Assembly (NCBI RefSeq): GCF_001649575.2 | Contig: NC_051440.1 | Coordinates: 16,886,600 to 16,950,599 of the forward strand | Source: Kryptolebias marmoratus | Lineage: Eukaryota; Chordata; Actinopteri; Cyprinodontiformes; Rivulidae | Reading direction: 5' to 3' | DNA length: 64,000 nt | Part shown: piece by piece, positions 42,986-56,705 of the stretch | Position numbering within the stretch: position 1 is the stretch's first letter | How the letters are laid out: each line of letters begins with the position of its first letter | Program-made: the position numbers and the translations under genes | The notes under the pieces: generated by a model | The model's input: only the letters and a program-made list of their open reading frames with translations | Told to the model about the DNA's origin: nothing | Databases searched by the model: none

Positions 42986-45488
42986 CTAAAGTTTTTTTTA
43001 ATTTTCACTAATATGGTATATGAATGATTGATTCATCATATTTTCCCATTTATCAATTAATCTAGATATTGCAACAATTCTTTGTTATTGTTGAACTATT
43101 TTTAATTGAAAGTGACTGTTGGGTAAAATAGTGGGGGAAAAAATTATTTAAATATAATTTAGCAATCATATCAGCAGTTCATACACAATGACTTTTAAAT
43201 CGTTATGAACAAGTAAATCTGAAAAAGAAGCCAATAGATTGGAGGCATTGTGACAGCAAAAACTCAAAGCTTTTTGTCTTTCTCTCTGTTTTCCTTTTTG
43301 TTTAACTTATCTCTTCCTGTGTGCGTGTTTGTCTGCAAATGCACCGAAGGAGAAGAAGGGGAAGCGCCAAATAAGAGAGACAGGGTAGGCAACAAAAGAG
43401 ACTCATGAACAGGAGGCTGTGCTGTCTGTCAGCAGGAGCGTCATCATTCACAAAAGACCAAACAGAATGATAGGGATACAGCGGTGTGTGTGTGAGGGCG
43501 TGTGTGGGTGTGTGTAAATATGCGTTTGTCTTTATGTGAATGTGTATGAGGGTGAGAGGAAAATTAATAACACACAAACAGAATTACATCTAAATTAAGT
43601 CTATTTGTCAGGAAATGTCAGTCATTGTGGCCTCTGGCATTGTTATTGTGAGGAGTGTCGGCCTTGCATATTCTATCTGATGCTAATATTGTTTATGGTG
43701 ATTGAGATACATGAGCCTCGTTAGGCAAGGTTTGCCTCTCTCTCATTCCTTTTTTTGTCACTTAACATGATCATTCAGCCAATGAGGGATAAAAGCAGAG
43801 TGAAAAAAGTGAAACCTGCAGATGTGATGAGAGCTTCTCAATGTTGGATGTAATAGGTTAGGTGTGTGCTTTGAATAATAAACCAGAAACTGCTAATACA
43901 AAATAGAACACTTTTTATTGAACAAAAAACAATGCACAATAACTTTTCAAAGTTGGCTACAGAAGTTTAAAAAAATCAAGTTCCAATTTCAATGGAGTTG
44001 ATGTATGTATCTGCCGAGATTTTTTTCAAAATCAGTGTGTCTAACAAGATCTTGCAGGTGCCTGAATCATTAGCTGTCCTTGACCTTTTCTTACCTATTA
44101 ACATCCCTTCCTCCTTCAAATTATAGGCGAAGAAATGAGACGTAAGAAAGGCCAGCTCGGGAGGAGAGAGGCTAAGGCGTGGATGGGTACGACATGGGAG
44201 AGAGTACTGGTGTGTGTGTGTGTGAGTCCTGCTGATCAGCAGTGTTCATTCTGTAGAAGTCCAGAATGAACAGCGTTGCCTTCAGAAACAGGGTAATATA
44301 TTCATCTGATGAGCTCTGCAGTGCAATGTAAAGAGTTCTTTCCACCCTGCTCCTATGTGCTTTCCCAGGGTGCTCCATGAATAAACACTCTTAGGGCTCT
44401 CATGACTCTTACTACAACACTTACTAGTATTTGTTTGCTTTTTTTAATGGGGTAAAAGTAAATGTTATCAGGCACAACTTTAAAAGAACAAATACTGAGT
44501 GTGGAAATGTATTCAGACTAAGTGGTTGGATTGAAAATGAGTTTTATGGACTTGGTTGTATGAGAGCGACAGACAGAGTGGGCACAAAGGGCTGGCTGTG
44601 TTTCATGGGCAAGTCAGTGTTTCCTGAAAGGGGCAAGCAGCAACTTGGAATATCAATGATGCCTGATACCCCACAGCAAAGAGTATTAGGTCTGTGTGTG
44701 TACGTGTGTGTGCGTGTGTGTGTGTAATGTAATATTTAAAAATTGAATTAATTAATTATGCACTCTTTTGGGGCACCACCCATCCAGCAGGAAAGACAGT
44801 TATAAAATTACAATGTTAATAGTAAATTTTGTGTCACAATTTGAACCCCCCTGAGTTTTTTAAGTTCAGACACTCCCATATGCATTTCAGTATAAAATCA
44901 CACATAAGCACCGCAGATTGCTGTAGTCATTAGTCGTTCTGCATACATGAGTACATCAACAACAGTAATAAAGACAGAAAACAGAGTTGCTGTTTTTGTT
45001 ACTCACTCTTCGTAACCTATCTCAATGTAGGCCCAAACAAATGTCTGCATAGTCACCATTTTGGATGTAACTGCTTCCATGCTTGAGAGACTGGTGAGCA
45101 AGTAAGCGCCAACTAGTGACCAAGCATGAAAACTACAACGGGTTCAATGAGCACAGCAGCACCGGGTGAACATGTAACGATTTTTTTCTATCAACATTTT
45201 TAACGTTTCCAGGAGCTCGGTCATGTGTAAACAGTGTGTATGTGTGGAGGAAATTGGTGTATATTAGTTCTCTCAGAATGTAAGATTGTTTAAGATAAAT
45301 AGCAATGACAGTTGTCTCAGTTTTTGGAGTCAGGAAGTCTTCAAGGATTAACTTAGTAAGAGTGACCATTAGGTTGTTAAACCGTTACTGGTAACATCAA
45401 CAGAGATTCCTCTGTGATTCTTTTCAGATTCCGAATGAAATGAAATAAAAAAAATATCTGAGTTGGTTTTAGAACAAAAGGTAACATG

Positions 45489-45555
<67 letters not shown>

Positions 45556-47403
45556 CGCCTATGCTAATATATGTGTTCATAAGTGCATGTAATAATAATA
45601 TACACATTTTGTACAGTGTGCATACTGTACATTACTGAGCTCTTGCCTGCAGCCTCTCCAAGATGTGGCACGAACACCAGTTTACGGTTTATAAACAAAA
45701 TTACACACATACACACTCTTGCTTGGGGCAAGCTCTTAAATTGAACTGAGACTACAAACTGATCAAAGCAGTTTGTAGCAGGATTGATGCTACTGGGAGT
45801 CCTAACCTGCTTATAAGAAAGCTTTCCAAACCCAGCCCACCTACCCCACCCCTTCCCCCTTAAGCACACACACAAAACACACACCACAGTGTTTGCAGGA
45901 ATCTTCATCCCAGGACGGTGCCGCTGTGTGTGAATTATACACTGAGAAAATTTTAGCAGTTAAACATAGAAGTGGCGAGGCTGACAACAGTATGAGTGTA
46001 CAATAAGTGTGTGCATGGCCGTGGTAATGATTAATACTCAAATCAAGTAAACTGGTATCTCACACCCCAGGTGTGTGTAGGATTCTGGCACCACACTTTG
46101 CTGCATGAGTTTCAGACTTTCAGATTTGTTTTATAGATGTCACCACTCCTGATATTATTTTTGTTCATTTGAGAAACAAATTTTTATGCAGATTAGATGC
46201 AAAGCAACATACACACACAAAGCCATGTCAGCAAGTGGTGATAATAGTGTCATTAACACATACACACATCAAAATAAAAAGCAAAAAATAAGTTACTATG
46301 CTTAAAGATGCCCCTCAAGCGATCATAGCTATTTTACGTCTTTAAAATCTTTTACAATTACCTCTAAGTTTTTCAGCACAGAGAGTTTACTGGTGATCGT
46401 ACGCCCATTGTTTCTCAGTGCCTCAGTTTGTCAAGTCCACACTAATTATTTTCTTGGAAAGCCTTTGTAAGAACTTAATATTTTTTCATCAGAAATACAC
46501 TTTTACAAGTGAATATGGTGAGACATATTTTCATTTGCATGTCTACATTGCTTTTGTCAAGTTATGTGACTGTCCTCAAACCCATATACAGTATATCCTC
46601 TGCTCTGAATTAAGTCATTTGACTAATTTCCAATCTAACACACACACAGACAAAATGACAAATAAAATGCAAATTTGTAAATACAGTAGATATTAGAAAA
46701 CTAAAACAGTCTAAAGAAAACAGGCTAAGCCAAAATGACCTTAAATGTTAACAGAGATGTGCAGTAAGGTTTATAAAATGGCTTGGGAAGGATTTTAAAG
46801 AACACTTTGAAGTTCAAAGTCTCAATTCAGTGGATTCAAACCAAAACAGCAACTGCACAATAATCTTTGTTTTGCAGTTAAAAAGTGGAATGAAAAAATC
46901 TAAGTTTTGAGAGGTGAAGAAAAGTAATGCTCAACAAGGAGCACAAAAATATAACTTCAGAGCAATGTTATAAAAGCCTCATAAAATGTGCTTGATTTTG
47001 TTATAACATATCTAGTGGTTTCAACATCTATTATTTGTATGCTAGCAGCAAAAGAATAAAATGATGAATGGCCAAAGGAAGCAGGTGCCTTGGGGATAAG
47101 TAGATTTAAACCTGTTTCTCACATGACAGGGAGGGGTTATTGTGACATTTGTGACACATTTCACACCTACTCGCCAACTCATCTCTGTGACTACCTCCCA
47201 TGCCAGCTCAGAGGCATACAGAAGTGGGTCAACGTCAGTCCCCCATGCCACCTTGTTGCACAGATCTTACATAAATGGAAAAAAGGCCTCCCTTGCAAGG
47301 TTTAAAGGATCCTTAATTATAATTTTTCTTATTGCAACCTACATTGTTATTAGAGATAAAAAAATAATAAATAAAAAAGTTTAGTGCTAATTACTTTTAT
47401 TGT
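42986..47403. other. Intergenic sequence with microsatellites
   Basis: Contains a TG-rich block (43480-43515), TG repeats at 44211-44224 and 44693-44725, and a long TA tract (45493-45550). No gene recognised. Confidence 0.55.
45493..45550. repeat. (TA)n microsatellite
   Basis: About 29 uninterrupted TA units. The apparent Tyr/Ile repeat frame on the - strand is a translation of this tract. Confidence 0.9.
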
Positions 47404-47648
47404 TTTAAAACCCTTCCATGCATGATTCATGACAACTTCAGACAGGATTTTTTTTTGTTTTTTGAAATCCATCTCGGTTTTGAGAAAATGGTGTTGCACT
47501 TGCAGTGGCCAGTCTTATGCATGATGCACTCGTGTCCACTTTAGTGGTCTATGCACGGTTATAACATAAAAACCCATACATATACAAGAAGACGGCTTTT
47601 AAATAGCTGTCCACTGCAGTGACCACTATGCATGAAAGGGGTTCAAAT
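47404..47648. mobile_element. Small MITE with inverted ends (CATGCAT type)
   Basis: The left end AAAACCCTTCCATGCATGA pairs with the right end TATGCATGAAAGGGGTTC, giving imperfect inverted repeats of about 17 bp. The inner parts also mirror (GCAGTGGCCA and TCCACTGCAGTGACCA). The length is about 245 bp with no coding potential. A TTAA lies at the left border (piggyBac-like insertion possible), but the right duplicate is not clear. Confidence 0.5.
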
Positions 47649-48079
47649 GTATGGTCTGTGGCAGATGCCTTTAATTTATTCAAGCCATAATTTTCCAGAA
47701 AAAATGTTGTATAAAATGACAGATAGGGTATCATTGACAAAGTACGGTTCACTGAGAACCACTTTCAATGATAGTGGCATCATTATGCTATGGCAATTAC
47801 AATGTGCAATCAGCATATTTTACATAATGACAAATAAAAACACAAACCTGTTTAATTGTTTGACAAGTTATTCTCATTTGAGTGTATACTGAATACCTTA
47901 ACTCTGCGTGGGAAGAAAATTAATTTCAGGGTCATGCAAACAAACCAGGAAATCTTGTTTCCATTATTGCAGTCATACAGTATTTTTATAGTTTATATTT
48001 TGAAGAAAATGTGTTTTTGATATTCAAACTTTCTTTATTGGCATTTGTATTAATTTTACACTGCATAGTGCATTTCCTT

Positions 48080-48350
48080 AAGACAATTTCTTTTGATATT
48101 TGATGATTTCGTAAGGCACTACAAAACACTTCAAGCCAGGACTTAGGCGCCTTCTGGCTGCCTCTGTGTGATTTCTGAATGGACCGAGGCAGCGTGAGGG
48201 GGTTGATGCCAGCCCACTGCTGATGTCTCTTTGTGTCGCTAAGCAAGGTAGTAACAGAGCCTTAACGATCGACATGTGAAAAAGTAAGCTGGCTTTGGGG
48301 CTCAATAATGTGATGTAATGATAGCATACTGTCTGTGCGAGCACCCAGCC
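48080..48350. repeat. Interspersed repeat, inverted relative to the copy at 22.7 kb
   Basis: The reverse complement matches 22690-22915: GCTTACTTTTTCACAT, GGCTCTGTTACTACCT, CGGTCCATTCAGAAATCA and TAAGTCCTGGCTTGAAGTG occur in the same order. The two copies are about 25 kb apart in opposite orientation. Short reading frames across them are not genes. Confidence 0.6.
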
Positions 48351-51300
48351 GCGGGATTTAAAAGCATAAACAGCAATAACCAGATTCATTACTGTGAAGA
48401 TCAATAATGACACAGGGCAACTTTGTATTTAGATAAAAGAAAGATTAACCACAAAGAGAATTGAGAGTTCATTTGTCACACATTTTATGTGTAGTACAGA
48501 TGAGTACCTACATACTTCACATATGATGCATTTGAGTGAATGCACCTCTTGATTCCTGTTGCTTGTTTGGCTCAAATTTAGTTTAAACAGATATTTCCCA
48601 TTTTCAATAACTCTCAAAACTTTTTTTCATGTTTTATTTTTTTTTCTAAACACTAATTTCCTGCCACCCAATATTAAAAAGCAGCAAAAAATTCAAGGTG
48701 AATAAATAAAATGAATGGGTGGTTCAATTTTGTTAACTTGCTTTGGTACCACTAATATTTTATATTAACAATCCTACCCACCTGTCCAAAAGAATATTTT
48801 GGATAGCCGTTTAATTCAAGAAAATAAATAGACTCTTAAGAGACCACTGAGGTCTCTAATAACGACACCATGCCTATCTTGCATAGTTGCTCTCTCAAGA
48901 TTAGATGGAATGATTGGATTAAACCAGGTTAACATGTGTAAACTTAGACACTAAGCCAATTTTAAAACATAGTATGCCAAACCTCTTTCCATGTCTTCAA
49001 TCCTGTGCCTTCTATAATTTACAATATGGCTTGAGTATAAATATAGAGATTGCTGTTCTTTTTCTGTGTGAATTACAACCGGTTCATTTTGTCTCTTCGA
49101 CACACTGTTCTCACAGTTTTCACTGAGCTGACTGAGCACTTTGCAGTCACAGCAGGGGCTGTGCAGAAAGTTCTTGCAAACTAGACAAATAAATGACAAA
49201 CACATAAATGGAAAGAGTTGCATTTATTATTTCAGAGACAGTATGAAGGTATAATTAAACGGGTGTTTTTAGAGGTTTTGCATTAGGATAGTTTTCATTC
49301 TGTTTCTTACTTTAAAGCTTTCTGTTCTTGTTTCTGTTACTTGTTTCCATTAGCATTTTTTTTCTGCTCTACTCTCACACCCGCTCCTAATTAGCTAATC
49401 ACTAAATCTATTCTGTAGTTTATTTAATCAGTGTATACAGTTCTTTACTAGTTGTTGCTTATCAAGTAGCTGTTGTTTATTCCTTAATATATTTGGTGGT
49501 TGTTCTTGTCACATTTGAGTTTAATGAATTTTGTGTTTGTAAATTTGCAATATCTTTACAGTAAAGTTTGTTTTATTGTTGCCTTAGCCTGTTTAAGGAT
49601 CTTTTTTCTCTTCACTTTATGACAGATAGTTTGATAGATAAACTGAAGACATCAGTAAATGAAAAGATAAATGTATTAGGCTTAATCTGATTTACTAGAC
49701 ACACACCAACCAGAATTTATAATTTATCTCATTAAGCAGTTGGAACATTGCATACTTACGCATGTGAGCACACAGTATATTCCCACACTATTTAAATTTG
49801 ACACAATTTAACACCCAAGTATCATGCTACAAAAATGTCCAAAATACATTATTTTTTCCAAGGTTCCCTGTCTAAGCTGTCGGAGTGAGGTGGGGAAAAA
49901 ACCCTCAAGAAAATGGAGACTGTTCTGTCAATTAAAGCTAGGGCCCATCCAACCTCCCCCTCCCACAGATATACACTCAGACATCATTTCTGCCTTAATT
50001 CTCCCTCTCTCCCAGCTCTGTGTTAGACAGATGCGTCAGTGGGACAATAATGGAGTGCTGAGGCATGTGAGTGAGTCCTGAGATGACAGAGAGCCCAGCG
50101 TCCCAAAATCCCTCTCTACTGCACCATGGTTCTTTGTCATAGTCTAATCCTTTCTCACTGGGAGAGAGTCCAAGAATTACATTCAAAGAGAGAGAGAGAG
50201 AGGCAAGATTAAGACAAGTAATGCAAAGCATGTTTAATGGATTCATAGTTAAAGCTAATCAATAATTGGCAACAGATTTAAAAGAAGTGAAATATGTTGG
50301 GAAGGTCACCTAAAGAGAACATTACAAAGGAAAGCCTGTGACTCAGATGCATATGCTATTAAGACTAGGTTTAATTCTTTGACAAAATCCAAATTAAATA
50401 AAGGCTTTTAGAAGCAGTGCAACAGAAAGAAAAAGGGACAACAAGAATGGAGAAAAAAGTCAGTGGCCACTGTGTGTGGGTAGAGGAGTGAAAATGGAGA
50501 GGGGAAAGAGCCAAAATGAAAATAAGTGAGGGTGGAAGACTAAAGAAATTAGCTCATTTTAGTTGACAGACCAGAGCCAGAGTGTTTGGAAGTGATAAGG
50601 TAGAGAATGTGCAGCACAGGCAGAAGTTGAAACAACAGCATCTTCTCATCCTCTCATTAATACCACTGACACACCATTAAACACTCTTGTTTCCAGCATA
50701 GCCATTTCTAAGCAAATACATGCATGCATACACAGGCCTGGAGCACATTTGTTGGCGCTAATGGTCTGCGTAATTCAAACACAACAGAATTAGTTGAAAT
50801 AAAAATGCATTTATGTCCCTCTTGTTCATCGGCAGGTTGCTACCAAGCTAATAGTTTAAATTTGTGAGAGAGATTTGGAGAGTAATCTTCCATGAATTAA
50901 GATAAATGATTCCCTTAAGAACACAAGATTATTCCCCAAGCAGAACATTGTGACCTCTTATTGATATTTTTATACATTGTGAGCAAACCTGGTTTTTATG
51001 TGTAGCCATTTTAGACTCTACATTGTTGGCATGAATCTAAATTTTCTTTCCTTACAGACTAAATGGTCTCACAGTAAGAACCAACCCTGAAACAAAAAAA
51101 CATACATGTATACACACACACACACGTATCTAAAAGCACAAAACTGACAAATATTTGCTGTATTGCAACACCCATTAAACACTTTGTTGTTGTGCATTGA
51201 TTTGTCTGTGTAAAAAACACGTTGAAGCTGACAGACTGATCTGTAACAGACAGTTGCTTCACTTTTAGTTCAGATATTCACCCATTGCAACCTTTTTGGA

Positions 51301-53761
51301 GTGTCAAGTCCCTCAAACTGTTCTAATAAAATTAGTAGTTAGTGAATCAGATCCAAATGTAGTACCATTCAATTTATCACAACACAATTTTTCCTTTACG
51401 TGATGTGTAAACCATCAACATGCTGGTTTAGTGAAAATTTTTGTGGAGGGCTAAATGTGTACTCCTTGATGCTGCCCTGAACATACTCAAATAGTGATGA
51501 AATTAAAATGTGCAATGCCCTTTTACAATAAATTTAAATCTGTAAACAAAGCAAACACACAAAAAAGTATGAGCATGCTTCACTGCATAAATGGCTTGAA
51601 TTGGTTTATTTCCACCGTACCTCTGTAAAAAGTAACATCAGTTCAGAGCAATCTGTGAAAAAAAAATTACAAGTACTTGTCAGAAATAACCTGTGATGAC
51701 TGATTTTACACTGTCACAGCACTGGTGACTTTGACACTCGTTTACTGATAATGTGTCAAAAAAGTGATTTTCAGCTTGGAGTAATAAGGTTTCTTCTTTT
51801 TTTTCTTTTTTTCTTTTTTTTTACAAATTATAGGAGATTATATTGGTGTGACTAAAGCATAATATTTAAACAGACCTTTCTTTTTCCTTTGTATTCATGC
51901 TGTTTTATTTTTAGACCTAACAAATAAATATATCAGTCTACATCTCCTATAAAATGTAAATTTCAAAGCAAAATATACTTCTCTGTTGTCGATTTTGCCA
52001 GTCAAATGTTGTCCCTGTCTTCTTTGAATTTGGATTGTTTCCAGTTCTTTCATCCCTGTAATATATTTCATTAAATGTCTTTTTGTCCTTGTCTCTCAAC
52101 TGGTCCATCATGCCAGGGCTCTGACTGTTGGGATTTTGCACACCTTTCAAGTGGAGTATCAGCTGGCACATACGTTACAAGGTCCGGTAGTGAGAGCAAT
52201 GAATGTCCACCTCGACCAGCATTGCTCTGATAAGTTAGCCTGGGGACACTTGGACTCAATGGGAAATATTTTTCCATCAGTTTAAGGGATCAAGTTTTCT
52301 CTCTTTCTGTGTTACCTCTTTTCTCTGAGTCGTGTTGTGATTACACACCCCACCTGGCATACCACCATGTTGTCCAGGGTGGTTGTTCCCCACACTTTGA
52401 AGTCCCTGCGCTGGCCGAAGGAAGAGCAAGTGCATGGTTAGGTCTAAGCAAGAAAACAACTTGGTTAATATCAGAAAATCATCATAATTATGAGGTAAAG
52501 ATTGAATTGTTAACATAATGGTGTACTTTTCTTTTTACCCTGTAATTTACAAATAATAGCCCTGTTGTGTATATTTGGATGGATAAAGACAGATGGTGGA
52601 TTTGATAAAACCATATAAAGTTGTGTGTATTTACTAATGGTTTATAACCCATTATGAAATGATCAAACACAAAATGATTGGAAATTAATCAATGTCAGCG
52701 TATTCTGAATAACAAATGGTCATAAACTTGATAATAATCTGCTTTCAGGAACTGTGCTTTCTGTAAAAATGCAATTGTGTTTAGAACTATTTCAGTGATT
52801 TACATTAAAAAGTTATCTTTTTTCACATCACGATCCTCCATCTGTCACAACATGAATTCAGCATATACCAACCAGTGAATTAAACCATTGATGTTTAGAG
52901 TGGCTGTCTAACCACTGTCCTTAAAGTAAATATGAATACAGTACATTCTGTCAGGGTCACATTAGGCTTCCTATTCACACAGCTCCACATCTATCATGGT
53001 TTCCTCAACAGTGAATCACCATTGTGCTGGAATTCAAGGAAACCATAGCAACTTTGAGGCCTTGAATGTTATTGGCAAAACCAATGAAATGAAAGAGAAA
53101 AGAGACGGAAGTCAAGCAAAAAAAATATATAGGTGTTTGCCAAAACTGTTAAAGGGCTGTGGAGGAAGTCGGTTATTAAACCAGTAATTTCAAACAAGTG
53201 CTGTTTCAGTGGTTCTTTTCTTAAGACATTTCTTTAAATCTTTATGTACCATTTCAAATTTGAATGAATTATCGCTTTAAAACAAATGTACATATCCACA
53301 CACTCTCTGTCATTATGTTTCAGTTAGCTGTTAGAATCAGCCAACTTACTCACAACTGTGTGATTGTTGTTGATGTCAGTAAGCATATGATGTGTATACA
53401 GCATTTAAAGATCTACTGTTACTGTAGGTTTGAGTTTTGCCAAAAGGAAAAACTCACATTAAATCAGAGAATTTATGATTTTATCCAAAGTTAGATTAAA
53501 AAGTTATCAGCTAGTAAGCATAATACATATTAGAACATTGTCAATTTGGCATGACACAATTATTTTGGTCAAATTATTATGCAATATTATATTATATATT
53601 ATACATATATTATATTATACTATTATTATGAAACTCCTGCAGAAGGTGCCCCATGTTGCACCAGAATTGCTACAGCTAACTGTTGCTGCTATTTGTGTTT
53701 GAAAGTATTTATAAGCTAGCGTTTCTAGGAACCACTATGAAATTTAGGAAATTGCTGTTAT
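48351..53761. other. Intergenic desert, 48.4-53.8 kb
   Basis: No gene recognised. Two stretches (49870-50250 and 50740-50960) lack microsatellites and repeat character and have a non-random look with many TAAT cores. They are possible conserved non-coding elements, untested here. Confidence 0.45.
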
Positions 53762-53940
53762 ATTTAGATGGTAACAACACGCCTTGGTCTTGGGCCTGCT
53801 CAGATTAACAGTTAGCCTGTCAATCTTTCAGAATTAATTAGTCGTTCAAACAGCTATCTGCAGCAAGTAAGATATAATGATTCCTATTCTATTCACAGAA
53901 CTCTATTTCAAAGGATGTGAATTATTGCTATTAAACAAAA
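53762..53940. mobile_element. Single arm of the foldback MITE family
   Basis: Runs from CCTTGGTCTTGGGCCTGC through GCAGCAAGTAAGATATAATG to TTCAAAGGATGTGAATTATTG, the same order as the arm at 3170-3362. No inverted partner is seen nearby. Confidence 0.55.
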
Positions 53941-54239
53941 ATAATGTTGTTTTTTTTCTTAGACATAATTCAAGTCTGTTTGGGTATTATTTTAAATGAC
54001 ACAAATAAAATTTAAATCAAATTAAAGAATAATGGTAGCAAAAATAAAAAAAAAATGTTTCTATATTTTTGTATTATTGAACAAATGTTGCTTTTCCTGT
54101 GTAAACCCCTGCTCAAACACAATCACTGAAAACAAACAAACAAACAAAAACAAAACAAAACAAAATAAACATTTGTTCTAATTCAACTACTTATTTATGC
54201 CATCTAGTAATATAAATAAAAGCAGGTCATCATTTCCCC

Positions 54240-54242
<3 letters not shown>

Positions 54243-54282
<40 letters not shown>
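54243..54282. repeat. (TTA)n trinucleotide repeat
   Basis: About thirteen TTA units. The Ile-rich frame that crosses it is an artefact. Confidence 0.9.
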
Positions 54283-54283
<1 letters not shown>

Positions 54284-56169
54284 ACTACATTATCTGTCTG
54301 TTTTTTAGTGTTTGTTTATGATCCCCACAGTCAAGTTGGAGAGGTTAAAATAATAGAACAGTGGGTATCACCACTGCAGATATTTCCGAACATGTGCACA
54401 CACACAGACACAACTCCTCCCCCCCATCCACACACACACCAAAAATCAAGAAAAAGCCAGACTGATGCAGACAGAAACCCAGAGAAACAACCTGAGGTCA
54501 GTGTCGAATCTGGAGCTGCAGTGGTTTAAGAGAAAGCACAGTGGCCTACATTACAATGACACTGACATATACTGTACAGTACAGCACAGTAGACTCTAAA
54601 CTGTCTGCTTTAAGGCAATGTGATAGCAGTGGCATGTTTTACATTGTCAAAGGGTTTTAAACTATAGTTTTAATAGTAAAATGACAAACGCAATGAAAAA
54701 TTAACCAAACAATTGCAAATAAATAATAATTTTAAAATTGCAAAGATGCTAAAAATGTGTATCTAATTGGATGCATGTCAGTGTAGAGGTTAGTGAAATG
54801 ATCCAAAACATTGATCAGTCTACTTACAAAGCCTTTGTTTCGAAGCATTGATTCAAGCTCCCTAAATTAGTTTTTACTTGTTTCTTTCATAATCTGTTGT
54901 TGTTCTTATTTAAAATGCATTTTCTTGCAACTGATATTAAAGTATTTACATATTTAGAAGAGTAATCATAGACTCATGTCAGGCTGTAGTAAAGCAGTGT
55001 AGGTAAATAGTTCCGTCAAGTATAGATGAGCTAATCAAGCTTTGAAAAAGCATTCACAACTGAGTTTTTACCATTGTTCACTTTTTAAAGACTAATGATT
55101 CATTTCTTTCAATTTTCTTGCAGGCACAAAAGGCATCAGTCTATGAGTGAAATGTGACAGAATTTTTATGGTTTGCCATCAGTTTCTCTTGTAACCATAG
55201 AGACATCAATAACAAATACAAGTCTGGAGGCTTAGGGACTTGTTCCCCAGAAACCCATAATGTTAGCCGTAGAACCCTATCCTAGCCACATTATTGTTGT
55301 TCTGCAGAACTGAGGGTAACCACGTAATTTGTGGGACATACAGATAAAACTGAGCTAACAAGATTGTCACATCGATGGGGGGTCAGTCAAAACTCTTGAG
55401 CCAATTAGTGAGTAAAGAAGGTGGATGGAAAAAAATAAAACAATTGTACTGATTGTTCTTTTGCAAAAAGGCAGCATTTAGTCACATTCAAAGCTTAGAG
55501 TGACTCAGCTGGAGATAGGACAGCAGCCACCCAAGAGAAAGGATTCATTTTAACCCTGCTGATGTTGTCAGGGAAGAACTGTCTGAGTCCTTTTTTTTTC
55601 ATGAGTGAACACATTAACCATTGTACTCCTCTCTGCTTCTCACACTTGACTATAGTGCAGCACAATTGAATCAACTGGTTGATAGTATTATGCTAATTTG
55701 AGGCTTCCTTCTTCTTTTAATATTAACACTCAAGAAGAAGAGGAAGAACACAAGAAAAAAGAAATAGTTGTCCGTGTTTGCATGTGTCTGAATATTAAGC
55801 ACATTAAAGGCTTCCCAAACAGCTAGTAGCCTCTTATGATTCCCTAGCACAGCCAGTGCCATGCTGTGCTCAGAACATAATAAGAGTCTGCTCTTTTTTC
55901 AACCCACACATACTGTAACAACTAAGAACATGTTATTTTGCCAAAGCAAAGAGCAGCCACTGCATTTGGCTGGAGACTAAATATGCTCTTCCCACAGTTC
56001 TTGATAAAAATTAGGAAACTTGAGGTTGACTGTTTGTAGAGATCTACTTGTGACCATACACTGCCAGAGGTACTGCAGAAAAGACTAGCACCTCTTTATA
56101 TCTTCATTTAGAGCTTAGGAAACGCTCAGAGTCACTGAAAATATTTTATTAATTAATGTTTGACAAATA
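54283..56169. other. Intergenic sequence, no feature recognised
   Basis: AT-rich with a short CA/CCCC-rich segment (54395-54440). Nothing with coding or repeat character that I can name. Confidence 0.55.
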
Positions 56170-56705
56170 AAGCAAAAGGTCAAATTTTCTGAAGTGGGGT
56201 TGAACTATTAATATCTTACCTGTTGTAGACAGCTCTATGAATGACGCCATTTTGGAAAGTTAGAGATAATGTCTTAACAATTTTGCAAGCATATGGCTAG
56301 TCTGACCTAAGCCAAAACAATAGTGGATTGGTGCATCTTGCAATTACTCCAAGCCCAAACATTTCATAGTTATTGATGAACACACTGAATGGGTAAAGTG
56401 TCCCAGGATGGACCACAAGTACTACAGCTAGCTGCTGCAGCTATTTGCAGTTTTAAATAATTATAGAATCTTTGTAACTAATCGTGTAATGCAAAGTTGA
56501 CACATAAAAAAGCACATTTCCATGAACTCTTTAAAATTTTAGAGAATAGACCTGTTTTAAGATGGCAGCAATCCACCTTAGTGTTGGCCCTGCTCAGCTG
56601 GCTGATGGTCTGGTCAGATTTAAACTCTACATCAGGTAAGATAACATTTGTTCAAAACCTTTTCACATATCCCCACTTAAAAATATTTAATAACCAGTTT
56701 AAAGA
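56170..56705. mobile_element. Foldback MITE, second two-armed copy
   Basis: The left arm begins near 56170 (GAAGTGGGGTTGAACTATTA, ATATCTTACCTGTTGTAGA). The right arm (about 56555-56705) carries AAGATGGCAGCAATCCACC, ATCAGGTAAGATAACATTTG and CACATATCCCCACTTAAAAA. The interior is about 200 bp. It is diverged relative to the copy at 911-1545. Confidence 0.5.
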
